Shown piece after piece: positions 33,532-41,892 of a stretch of DNA of 64,000 bases (positions are counted from its first letter, which is position 1; each line of letters opens with the position of its first letter). Below the pieces are notes generated by a model, which saw only the letters and a program-made list of their open reading frames with translations, was not told the origin of the DNA and did not search any database. Made by a program: the position numbers and the translations under genes. This DNA comes from Bacillus benzoevorans (GTDB taxonomy: Bacteria; Bacillota; Bacilli; Bacillales; Cytobacillaceae), in NCBI RefSeq assembly GCF_014207535.1, contig NZ_JACHGK010000003.1, positions 248,001 through 312,000 of the forward strand, in the 5' to 3' direction.

Positions 33532-34953
33532 TTATCCATGAATCGCTTTGCCGTCAACTGCCAATGCCGCCTCCCCCATAATTTCGGAAAGGCTTGGATG
33601 CGGATGGATGCTATGGGCAATTTCCCATGGGGTAGCATCGAGCACCCTGGCAAGCCCCGCTTCTGAAATTAAATCGGTGACATTTGGACCAATCATGTGT
33701 ACTCCGAGCACATCATCGTTTTCTGCGTTAGCAACGATTTTCACAAAACCATCACTTTCACCGAATACTAGCGCTTTCCCGATCGCCCGGAATGAAAATT
33801 TGCCTATTTTGACTTTATAGCCTTTTGCTATCGCCTCTGCCTCTGTGAAGCCGACCTTCGCTGCCTCAGGATGGCTGTAAACGCAAGAAGGAATCAAGCT
33901 GTAATCAAGCAGATGCGGCATAACACCAGCCAAATGCTCTACTGCTGTCATACCTTCATGCGATGCGACATGGGCCAGCTGAATACCGCCGATACAGTCG
34001 CCAATGGCGTAAATATGGGATTCCTTTGTCTGATAATATTCATTCGTCTTAATCACGCCGTTTTCAAGCACAACATCTGTGTTTTCAAGACCAATTCCCT
34101 CCACATTCGCCTGCCTGCCGACGGATAAAAGCAGCTTATCTCCCTGGAATTCGCATAATTTTTCATTGATCATCGCGGTGATCGTAACTCCGTTCTCTTT
34201 TTGCAATGTTTCTGGCAGCACTTTAGCTCCTGTGTTCACTTGGATCCCTTTCTTTTTAAATAAGCGCTCCATCTCTTTGGAAATCTCCGCATCTTCTGTC
34301 GGAAGAATGCGTTCTGCATATTCAAGTATTGTGACTGATACACCGAAATCGGTCAGCATCGAAGCCCATTCCACTCCAATTACTCCACCGCCGACAATGA
34401 TGATCGATGACGGCAGTTCCTTGAAGACCAAAGCTTCATCTGAAGTCAGAACATATTCCCCATCGATGTCAAGCCCCGGCAGGGTTCTCGGACGTGAGCC
34501 AGTTGCAAGCAGAACATTTTTAGGGATAAGCATTTCGTTATCGCAGCCGCTGTTCATTTCGACGGAGATCGTTCCGGGAAGAGGAGAAAATATCGAGGGT
34601 CCTAAAATACGTCCTTTTCCTTCGTACACATCAATCTTTCCCTTTTTCATCAGGTGCTGGACCCCTTTATGAAGCTGGGATACGATTTTCTCTTTTCGTT
34701 CCTGCACTTTTGCAAAGTTCAGCGCTGCATCACTGACTGTGATCCCAAACTCTTCACTGCGTTTAACCGTTGCATAAATTTCAGCGCTGCGCAGTAACGC
34801 CTTCGATGGGATACAGCCTTTATGAAGACATGTACCGCCAAGTTTTTCTTTTTCTACTACCGCAGTTTTCAGTCCAAGCTGTGCTGCGCGTATCGCTGCG
34901 ACATAACCGCCGGTTCCCCCGCCAAGAATGACGAGATCGTATTCAGTAGCCAA
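33532..34953 (-). CDS. lpdV: Dihydrolipoyl dehydrogenase (E3) of the Bkd complex
   Basis: A 473-residue flavoprotein disulfide reductase. N-terminal FAD site GGGTGGYVAAIRAAQLG, redox pair in GGTCLHKGCIPSK (about 41-53), NAD site IIVGGGVIGVEWASM, and C-terminal HIHPHPSLSEIMGEA with the catalytic His-Glu pair. It reoxidises the lipoyl groups of BkdB with NAD+. The start codon is TTG (MATEYDL), preceded by GGGAGG 7-8 nt away. Fourth protein type of the operon after bcd and buk. Confidence 0.95.
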   Translation of the reverse strand: MATEYDLVILGGGTGGYVAAIRAAQLGLKTAVVEKEKLGGTCLHKGCIPSKALLRSAEIYATVKRSEEFGITVSDAALNFAKVQERKEKIVSQLHKGVQHLMKKGKIDVYEGKGRILGPSIFSPLPGTISVEMNSGCDNEMLIPKNVLLATGSRPRTLPGLDIDGEYVLTSDEALVFKELPSSIIIVGGGVIGVEWASMLTDFGVSVTILEYAERILPTEDAEISKEMERLFKKKGIQVNTGAKVLPETLQKENGVTITAMINEKLCEFQGDKLLLSVGRQANVEGIGLENTDVVLENGVIKTNEYYQTKESHIYAIGDCIGGIQLAHVASHEGMTAVEHLAGVMPHLLDYSLIPSCVYSHPEAAKVGFTEAEAIAKGYKVKIGKFSFRAIGKALVFGESDGFVKIVANAENDDVLGVHMIGPNVTDLISEAGLARVLDATPWEIAHSIHPHPSLSEIMGEAALAVDGKAIHG

Positions 34954-35059
34954 TTCGTTAACCTCCCTGTAGAGGAAGAATGCCAGCCTATTCGGCCTTT
35001 AAATTCCATTTCCCCTGTTTAAGTTGAATATCCTTGTATAGAATGCCTGTCATAGTCGT

Positions 35060-36163
35060 TTATGGTCTAATCGATACCTTCACGTTTGGATATTCCTTTA
35101 CATTCTCTTCCCCGCGAAGGACCCTTAGGGCTCCCTCCGCCAAGGAGAGCAGTTCATTTTCTCCCGGATGGACAAAAACATCGGCAATCCAATTGACGCG
35201 GCCTGAAATTTTTTCCGTTAACCTTTTGTTTTCTGCCAATTTTCCCGTCAAAATAATGGCGTCCACCCTGCCCGCTAAGACCGTACCGGCTGCGCCGATT
35301 TCTTTGGCCACCTGATAAGCCATGGCGGAAAAAATCAGTTCTGCTTTTTTATCTCCATTCAAAATCCTTTTTTCCACTTGTCTGTGGTCAATCGTTCCCA
35401 AGTAACCGAGAAAACCGCTTTTTTCCACGAGCATTGCGATGATTTCCTCTTCGCTATACTTGCCGGAAAAACAAAGATTGATCAAAGCACCCGTCGGTAC
35501 AGTACCAGCTCGTTCCGGACTGAAAGAGCCTTCGCCGTGCAGGCCGTCGTTAACATCGACCACTTTTCCCTGCTTATGCACACCAATCGTAATGCCCCTG
35601 CCTAAATGGGCGACAATTAAATTTAATTCCTCATAATGGCGCGCAAGCTCCTTTGCCACTCTGCGGGCCGCCGCTTTTTGGTTTAAAGCATGAAAGATAC
35701 TTTTCCGCTCGATTAAAGGGAAACCGGATACCCTCGCTATTTCATCCAGTTCATCGACGACGACCGGGTCAACAATAAAGGCCGGGATATTGAGACCGGA
35801 AGCAATTTCATAGGCGATAATGCCGCCTAAATTGGAGGCATGCTCGCCGGAAAAGCCGGTACGCAAATCACTCAGCATTTGCTCATTGACTTCATAAGTC
35901 CCCCCCTCAATTGGACGCAGCAGCCCGCCGCGGGCACATACAGCATCCAGCTTTGAAATGTTAATACCTTCGTTATGTAATATTTCAAGCACATCGTTTT
36001 TCCGGAGTTGGTATTGATCGGTAATTCTTTTGTAAGAATTGTTTTCTCCGCTATTATGTGTGATGTTTTTTTCGAAAATCGAAATTTCATTTTCAAATAT
36101 CCCTATTTTTGTGCTGTTTAAACTTGGACTCATGATGAGCATTCTAAATTTGTGTTCACGCAA
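35060..36163 (-). CDS. buk: Butyrate / branched-chain fatty acid kinase
   Basis: A 367-residue acetokinase-family enzyme. Typical blocks: RGGLLRPIEGGTYEVNE (about 80-97), HLGRGITIGVHKQGKVVDVN near 185, and DAIILTGKLAENKRLT in the ATP domain. It converts acyl phosphates plus ADP to acid plus ATP, the last step of turning branched-chain acyl-CoA into free acid with energy gain. That pathway needs phosphate butyryltransferase (Ptb), which is not in this operon. The upstream ATG lies within GGAGGCGG, so the TTG 5-6 nt later is taken as start, matching the family length. Confidence 0.92.
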   Translation of the reverse strand: MREHKFRMLIMSPSLNSTKIGIFENEISIFEKNITHNSGENNSYKRITDQYQLRKNDVLEILHNEGINISKLDAVCARGGLLRPIEGGTYEVNEQMLSDLRTGFSGEHASNLGGIIAYEIASGLNIPAFIVDPVVVDELDEIARVSGFPLIERKSIFHALNQKAAARRVAKELARHYEELNLIVAHLGRGITIGVHKQGKVVDVNDGLHGEGSFSPERAGTVPTGALINLCFSGKYSEEEIIAMLVEKSGFLGYLGTIDHRQVEKRILNGDKKAELIFSAMAYQVAKEIGAAGTVLAGRVDAIILTGKLAENKRLTEKISGRVNWIADVFVHPGENELLSLAEGALRVLRGEENVKEYPNVKVSIRP

Positions 36164-36250
36164 CGTTACCGCCTCCATTCAATTCTTCATCCTGCCGCGG
36201 GGAAAAAGGAGAGACCGGAAGAACGAAAGCCTCCCCATTCCATTTTCACC

Positions 36251-37345
36251 TTATCTCCTGCTCAAAATGTGAAGACCGTTTTGCAGAAATTGGCTCCGCG
36301 ACTTCCGCATTTGTTCGATTCTTTCCTCCGCCATCCGGTCAGCGGCTTGATGGGCTGGAATTTCGTCGCGTTTCGATATTTCCAGTACTTTGGCTATTTG
36401 TTGATAAATCATTTCCACCTTCCGCATCGCGCGCTCGCGGTTATAGCCATGGAGTTCATCGGCCACATTAATCACACCACCAGCATTAATAACATAATCT
36501 GGAGCGTAGATGATTCCCATTTCATGAAGGATGTCGCCATGTCTGGGCTCTTTTAGCTGATTATTCGCCGACCCGGCAATCACTTTCGCTTTCAACTTCG
36601 GAATAGTCTGATCATTGATGACACTGCCAAGAGCACATGGTGCAAAAATATGACAATCTGCTTCATAGATGTCATCCGGTTCAACGGGTATTGCTCCGAA
36701 CTCCGCTACGGCCCGCTCTACGGCTGATTTTCTGATATCCGTCACAATCAATTTCGCTCCCTCTTCATGGAGGTAGCGACACAGCACATATGCCACATTT
36801 CCTACTCCCTGAACAGCGACCGAGAGTCCATTCAGCGAATCGCTGCCGAATGCTTCTTTAGCTGCCGCCTTCATGCCGCGGTATACGCCATACGCCGTGA
36901 CAGGCGAAGGATTGCCCGAGGAGCCAGACTCCGGTGATATTCCTGTGACATAATTCGTTTCTTCATGAATAATATCCATATCAGCAACGGTCGTTCCGAC
37001 GTCTTCTGCTGTAATATAGCGGCCGTTTAAGCCCTGGATAAAGCGGCCGAATGCACGAAACATTGCCTCGCTTTTATCTTTCTCTGGATCGCCGATAATG
37101 ACGGTTTTTCCGCCGCCGAGATTTAACCCGGATGCCGCATTTTTATAGGTCATTCCTCGTGCCAGGCGAAGGGCATCTTCAATGGCGGCTTCTTCTGAAT
37201 GATAGGTCCACATCCTTGTACCGCCTAACGCTGGGCCTAGAGTTGTATCATGGATGGCAATGATCGCCCTTAAGCCCGATGAAGAGTCATGACAAAACAG
37301 CAGCTGTTCATAATGGTATTTTTCCAAATAAGGAAATAATTCCAC
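36251..37345 (-). CDS. bcd: Leucine (branched-chain amino acid) dehydrogenase
   Basis: A 364-residue Glu/Leu/Phe/Val dehydrogenase. Catalytic Lys lies in LGGGKTVIIGDP; the substrate-binding start is HDTTLGPALGGTRMW (about 43-57). The Rossmann NAD motif is VAVQGVGNVAYVLC. It deaminates leucine, valine and isoleucine to 2-oxo acids, the substrates of the Bkd complex. The GTG chosen gives MELFPYLEKY, which matches known Bacillus leucine dehydrogenases, and lies 7 nt after GGGAGG; an ATG two codons up is too close. First gene of the bkd operon here. Confidence 0.95.
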   Translation of the reverse strand: MELFPYLEKYHYEQLLFCHDSSSGLRAIIAIHDTTLGPALGGTRMWTYHSEEAAIEDALRLARGMTYKNAASGLNLGGGKTVIIGDPEKDKSEAMFRAFGRFIQGLNGRYITAEDVGTTVADMDIIHEETNYVTGISPESGSSGNPSPVTAYGVYRGMKAAAKEAFGSDSLNGLSVAVQGVGNVAYVLCRYLHEEGAKLIVTDIRKSAVERAVAEFGAIPVEPDDIYEADCHIFAPCALGSVINDQTIPKLKAKVIAGSANNQLKEPRHGDILHEMGIIYAPDYVINAGGVINVADELHGYNRERAMRKVEMIYQQIAKVLEISKRDEIPAHQAADRMAEERIEQMRKSRSQFLQNGLHILSRR

Positions 37346-37535
37346 GTCCATTCCTCCCAATGATCTTTGAAAGTCAAAGAATGCAGCAGTCTCGACGTCT
37401 CCGGCAGGATAGTTGGAACATCTGGACATATATCGTAAAAGAATTAACCACAGTCATTTCACTATAGTAATAGAATATTTTTACATACTGAATTGGAGCT
37501 TGCATACATTTTTCTTTTTACTCACATTATATCAA

Positions 37536-37552
37536 TGCAAGAATCATGCCAA
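37536..37552 (-). promoter_or_regulatory. Sigma-54 (SigL) promoter of the bkd operon
   Basis: On the minus strand TTGGCATGATTCTTGCA matches the -24/-12 consensus TGGCACnnnnnTTGCW closely, with GG and GC ten bases apart. It lies about 190 nt before bcd and downstream of bkdR, whose product is the expected activator. The roughly 110 nt between it and bkdR should hold the upstream activator sites; a CCATTCTTGCCATTCTT direct repeat is seen there. Confidence 0.9.
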
Positions 37553-37661
37553 CTAGAAGTCAACTTTTGGGAAGGAAAAAAGTTGTCATATTCGCTTTTA
37601 TGACCATTCTTGCCATTCTTTTCACAATGAAAACATGAAAGACTTTGCATGGTTATGAAAT

Positions 37662-39389
37662 TTATTGCACGTCATTATTTGCAAGATGATATTTTTCCAG
37701 CTTATAATATAAGTTTCGCACTGAAAGACCGAGGCTCTTAGCCGTTAATGTTTTATTTCCGTTCTGCTGCTCTAGAGCTTCCATAATGATTTTTTTCTCA
37801 AATTCCTCTATCCTCTCAGATAATGTACGGTTGGTACCCATGCTTTCTTGCGCCTTTTTCTCCGAAGATAAAACGTTTGTCATACCATGCAGATGATTTT
37901 CATCAATGAATGTTTCATTTTTATTCATAAAGATCATGGCTCTGCCTATAATATTTTCCAGCTCGCGGACATTTCCCGGCCAGTGATATGCCATTAGACG
38001 GGTATGCGCGGCATTGGTTAATCCTTCCACATTACGACCGTACTCCTGATTCATTTTTTCAATCAGCCGCTCAGCTAACGGCTTAATGTCATCTTTGCGC
38101 TCCCTAAGAGGCGGAATATAAATCGGCATGCGGCTCAGGCGGTAATACAAGTCCTCACGAAACGAACCGTTCAGCATCCCTTTTTCCAGATTGACATTGG
38201 TTGCGGCAATGACTCGTACATTTAGGGAAGTCGGCTTTGTTCCGCCGACCCTTGTTATTTCATTCTCCTGCAGCACCCGCAAAAGCTTTACCTGGGTATT
38301 CAAAGGCAAATCACCGATTTCATCAAGAAAAATACTGCCGTTTTGCGCTTCTTCAAACAGACCTCTTTTTCCTCCCCGCTTCGCCCCGGAAAAGGCGCCT
38401 TCCTCGTACCCGAACAGTTCGCTTTCGAGCAGGGATTCACTTAAGGCCGCACAATTAACACGGATAAATTTATTATATTTCCGCTCACTTTCATCATGGA
38501 TCGCATGGGCGAACATTTCTTTTCCTGTACCCGACTCCCCGCGCAGGAGAATGGTTGCCGGAGTTTTGGCCGCCAGTTTAGCTTGTCCGATGGACGTTTT
38601 CATTTCTGTCGATGTTCCGATAATATCTTCAAAGGTATATTTTGCCTCAAGCGTTCGGATGATTTGCCTTGCCTTGTGTAATTCTCTGCTCAAATCCTGA
38701 ATTTCCGATACGTCCCGAATGACCCCGATGCTTCCCTTCAGCTTTCCATCAACTATGACCGGTGCACCGTTGACAATGACTTCTTTTTTATTCGGTCCGA
38801 CTTTCATCGACACCCCTCTAACAGCCCTCCGCGTCTGCAGCACTTTCATATGAACACTTTCGCCCTCCGCGATATCCGTTGTCGCCGGTTTGCCGATAAT
38901 CTGGCTGGCCGCGAGACCCGTAATTCTCGTATAGGCCGGATTAATCATCATGCCGTACCCATTTTCATCTACCACCGAAATCGCTTCATCACTGGAATTG
39001 AATATAGCCTGTAATTTCGTCTCTACCTCTTTTAAATTCGTAATTTCTTCCGCAAGACGGACGGCATCGGTAATGTCCTTGAAAACAGACAACGCTCCGT
39101 TTAACCGCCCATTCTCATCAATGATCGGGAATCTCGCTGAAATGATTTTGCGCCCGTTGTTTAAACGGATTTCCTGGTTCGTTTCGATTCTGCGCGTTCG
39201 CAGCACACGCGGCAGCTTGCTGGACGGAATCACTTCGTGAATATGCTTTCCGATCACAGCGAAGCTTTCCTCCCCGATCATTTTTTCCGCGCTTTTATTA
39301 TAAAGAATAATCTTTTCATCATTATTAATCACAATCATGCCATCGTTGGTTGAATTAAATATTAATTCATGAATCATGGATTCCATCAT
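37662..39389 (-). CDS. bkdR: Sigma-54-dependent activator BkdR
   Basis: A 575-residue enhancer-binding protein. Two N-terminal PAS domains (about 5-110 and 125-230) are followed by the AAA+ domain (about 255-490) with Walker A GESGTGKE, the sigma-54 contact loop as GAFSGAKRGGKRG (GAFTGA variant with Ser), and GSIFLDEIGDLP. A Fis-type helix-turn-helix ends the protein (NKTLTAKSLGLSVRNLYYKL). It activates the SigL promoter in front of bcd in response to branched-chain amino acids. AGAGGACGTC precedes the ATG-ATG start. Confidence 0.95.
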   Translation of the reverse strand: MMESMIHELIFNSTNDGMIVINNDEKIILYNKSAEKMIGEESFAVIGKHIHEVIPSSKLPRVLRTRRIETNQEIRLNNGRKIISARFPIIDENGRLNGALSVFKDITDAVRLAEEITNLKEVETKLQAIFNSSDEAISVVDENGYGMMINPAYTRITGLAASQIIGKPATTDIAEGESVHMKVLQTRRAVRGVSMKVGPNKKEVIVNGAPVIVDGKLKGSIGVIRDVSEIQDLSRELHKARQIIRTLEAKYTFEDIIGTSTEMKTSIGQAKLAAKTPATILLRGESGTGKEMFAHAIHDESERKYNKFIRVNCAALSESLLESELFGYEEGAFSGAKRGGKRGLFEEAQNGSIFLDEIGDLPLNTQVKLLRVLQENEITRVGGTKPTSLNVRVIAATNVNLEKGMLNGSFREDLYYRLSRMPIYIPPLRERKDDIKPLAERLIEKMNQEYGRNVEGLTNAAHTRLMAYHWPGNVRELENIIGRAMIFMNKNETFIDENHLHGMTNVLSSEKKAQESMGTNRTLSERIEEFEKKIIMEALEQQNGNKTLTAKSLGLSVRNLYYKLEKYHLANNDVQ

Positions 39390-39539
39390 GACGTCCTCTT
39401 CCTATGAAAAATTTTTCATATTAAAACAAAGCCTTATGCATTATTTTTCGCATTTCTATTTTATTCTTTATTGCCCGCCTTGACAAATCTTTTGGATGAT
39501 TTATGATTTTGATATCACGATAAAAAGAAGGGTCTCTTC

Positions 39540-39815
39540 ATGAATAGAATTCTAGCACTTATTATTTTATTATTACCGGGAATCATGGCTGTAGTTGGCT
39601 TTAAACTAATGAAGGATATGGTATTCGGGATTCTCTATAAACCGATACCGTTTCTTTGGCTGCAATTTTTGCTTGGACTGGCTATGTTTATCGCAGGTAT
39701 ATGGTTCATTGCCGGTTTTATTCTTCATCGTGATCGAAAGAAGAATAAAGTACAATCACGTTTTCAAAATCGCGAACCAGACGAAAAGAACGATGACAAA
39801 AAGCCTGATGCATGA
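39540..39815 (+). CDS. yqzF: DUF2627 membrane protein YqzF
   Basis: A 91-residue protein with two membrane helices (RILALIILLLPGIMAVVGF and FLWLQFLLGLAMFIAGIWF) and a short cytoplasmic charged tail (DEKNDDKKPDA). It matches DUF2627, a family restricted to Bacillales with unknown role, and always found next to the bkd region. AAGAAGGGTCTCTTC precedes the ATG. The stop codon lies inside the downstream terminator stem. Confidence 0.88.
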   Translation: MNRILALIILLLPGIMAVVGFKLMKDMVFGILYKPIPFLWLQFLLGLAMFIAGIWFIAGFILHRDRKKNKVQSRFQNREPDEKNDDKKPDA

Positions 39816-39829
39816 GCATCAGGCTTTTT
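39798..39829. terminator. Bidirectional terminator between yqzF and yqiK
   Basis: AAAAGCCTGATGC and GCATCAGGCTTTT form a 13-bp stem with a 4-nt loop; A and T runs on both sides serve the two convergent genes. Confidence 0.9.
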
Positions 39830-39882
39830 GAGTGGTCTGATTATGTAAATGTGCTTGGAAGAATACCATTCGATTGACTGTC

Positions 39883-40614
39883 TTAAACACCAAAATGAGG
39901 ATTGTTCAGATTACGACGGAGTGATACAGCATAAGCGGGATCATCCGTAATAAAAGCGGTACAGCCGTAGTGAAATAGACGCCGCATATGCTTTCCTTTA
40001 TTAACCGTATATGGTCTGACCGCCACACCATTGGCCAGTGATTGCTGCAAAGTATCATCCGAAAGATGCACATACTTTGGATGAATTCCCTGCACCCCAA
40101 TGGAGGCGGCATAAACCCATGGCTGATAAATTTGTTGTGACAAAAGCGCAGCTGTTTCAATTTCTGGTGCCAGTCTGCGGCACAGTACCAAGCTATTGTG
40201 GTTAAAGGAAGATAAGATGATACGATGCGATAAACCATATTCACGTATCAGCTTGATCACCTTTTCTTCCATTCCTGCATATGCAAACACATTATTTTTC
40301 AATTCAATATTGCAAATCAATTGATTTTCCGTCAGCCATTGCAGTACTTCTCTTAATGACGGCACCTCTGACTTTCTATTCATCCCTGCATTCAAGCTCT
40401 TGATCTCCGAATAGGTTAAATCTTTAACATACCCTGAGCCATCGGTCGTACGGTTCACTTTTTCATCATGAATGACGACGACTTCACCCTCTTTTGTCAG
40501 TTGAACATCCAGTTCAATTCCATCAGCACCTGCATCTCCTGCTTTCTTAAACGCTATCATCGTATTTTCCGGATACAGTGCTGAGAATCCTCTATGAGCG
40601 AATACTAAGGTCAT
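39883..40614 (-). CDS. yqiK: Glycerophosphodiester phosphodiesterase (YqiK-like)
   Basis: A 243-residue GDPD-family enzyme without signal peptide. The catalytic start is FAHRGFSALYPENTMIAF with His and Arg, then GIELDVQLTKEGEVVVIHDE with the metal-binding Glu-Asp and His. CNIELKNN lies in the next strand. It hydrolyses glycerophosphodiesters from phospholipid turnover to glycerol-3-phosphate and an alcohol. The ATG used agrees with the length of the B. subtilis protein (243); the ribosome binding site is weak, and the frame is open far upstream into spo0A. Lies 25 nt after spo0A. Confidence 0.9.
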   Translation of the reverse strand: MTLVFAHRGFSALYPENTMIAFKKAGDAGADGIELDVQLTKEGEVVVIHDEKVNRTTDGSGYVKDLTYSEIKSLNAGMNRKSEVPSLREVLQWLTENQLICNIELKNNVFAYAGMEEKVIKLIREYGLSHRIILSSFNHNSLVLCRRLAPEIETAALLSQQIYQPWVYAASIGVQGIHPKYVHLSDDTLQQSLANGVAVRPYTVNKGKHMRRLFHYGCTAFITDDPAYAVSLRRNLNNPHFGV

Positions 40615-40639
40615 AGCTAATTCACTTTCTCCAAATAAT

Positions 40640-41428
40640 TTAAGAAGCTCTGTGCTCGAGACGAAGCTTGTCGGCAACCATGGCGATAAATTCAGAATTG
40701 GTTGGCTTTGCTTTTGACATCGATACAGTATAACCGAATAAAGAAGAAATCGATTCAATATTCCCTCTGCTCCATGCTACTTCAATCGCATGACGAATAG
40801 CCCGTTCTACACGACTTGCCGTGGTATTATACTTTTTCGCAATATCCGGATACAGTACTTTTGTAATAGAACCAAGCAACTCAATATCATTATAGACCAT
40901 TGAAATTGCCTCACGCAGATACATGTATCCTTTAATATGTGCCGGAACACCAATTTCGTGAATAATGCTGGTAATGCTGGCATCAAGATTTTTTGGTTTT
41001 GATTCGGCATGAGGGCGGTAGCCTCCTGTCGACTTGCGAATGACTGGTGCTGGTTTACCGCTTAATTGCCGAATTTGATTGACGAGATTTTCCATATCAA
41101 ACGGTTTTAAAATAAAATAGGAAGCGCCTAATTCAACCGCTTTCTTTGTTACATCCTCTTGGTCAAAGGCTGTCAGCATAATGACATTTGGCACATGACT
41201 TTTATTTAAATCACGCAGTTTTTCCAGTACGGCAAGACCGTCTAAATGAGGCATAATGATATCCAGGACTAAAACATCTGGATCAATATTTTCAAGCATT
41301 TCCAAGCACTCTTGACCGTTATGAGCTACTCCTACGACTTCCATATCTTCTTGAGAATTAATAAATTCCTCCAACAAATGGACAATTTCGCGATTATCAT
41401 CAACTACACTAACTTTAATTTTCCTCAC
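40640..41428 (-). CDS. spo0A: Sporulation master regulator Spo0A
   Basis: A 262-residue response regulator. The receiver domain (1-125) has the acidic pair Asp10/Asp11, phosphorylation site Asp56 in VLVLDIIMP, Thr in MLTAFD and Lys in LKPFD. The effector domain (about 150-262) has the sigma-A-interacting, 0A-box-binding helices (TASRVERAIRHAIEVAWSRG). When phosphorylated through the phosphorelay it activates spoIIA, spoIIE and spoIIG and represses abrB. Start is GTG after GGGGAGGAAATAACGA. Three 0A boxes lie upstream. Confidence 0.98.
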   Translation of the reverse strand: MRKIKVSVVDDNREIVHLLEEFINSQEDMEVVGVAHNGQECLEMLENIDPDVLVLDIIMPHLDGLAVLEKLRDLNKSHVPNVIMLTAFDQEDVTKKAVELGASYFILKPFDMENLVNQIRQLSGKPAPVIRKSTGGYRPHAESKPKNLDASITSIIHEIGVPAHIKGYMYLREAISMVYNDIELLGSITKVLYPDIAKKYNTTASRVERAIRHAIEVAWSRGNIESISSLFGYTVSMSKAKPTNSEFIAMVADKLRLEHRAS

Positions 41429-41889
41429 TCGTTATTTCCTCCCCAATGTTCTTTTCATTACACCCAATTATCTTTATCCTAAATCATGTCTAAACAAGAC
41501 GACGGGAATGTTTTTCTCTCTCTTATTTATATTCTAAATGACAATTTCGACAATGCAACTAAAATTCCTTTTCATTATTTTAATTTTTCTTAATATATCC
41601 ATCACTTCTAAGTATTTTTCTGTGATTTCTGCTTGTTTCGACAGATTTCACCCCTGTAAACTAGGTTTAAAAATCATTTTTGTCGAAAAGTTTTTTCACC
41701 AAAAAATGCGTCTTATTTGCTTTTAATGGTAAATATGGTTTTGCATCCGAAAATCAATACTTTTTGACGTTTTCATAAAGTGTGCATACAGAAAATGTTG
41801 AATATCTTCCTTAACATAACAAAAAAATTCCATTCCCCCAAGTGGTAAATGGTGGTACAAAGAAAAGACGGGAAATGATCCCCGTCTTT
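41429..41889 (-). promoter_or_regulatory. spo0A control region with three 0A boxes
   Basis: The 0A box TGTCGAA occurs three times: minus strand at 41546-41552 and 41637-41643, plus strand at 41681-41687. AAAGGAATTT (minus strand, 41562-41571) matches the SigH -35 element, and the nearest 0A box overlaps the place of its -10. This is the expected layout for a vegetative plus a SigH-dependent, self-regulated spo0A promoter. Confidence 0.75.
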
Positions 41890-41892
41890 TTA
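41861..41892 (-). terminator. Terminator of spoIVB
   Basis: AAAAGACGGG and CCCGTCTTTT form a 10-bp stem beginning at the spoIVB stop codon; on the minus strand it reads AAAAAGACGGGGATC and ends in T's. Confidence 0.8.
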
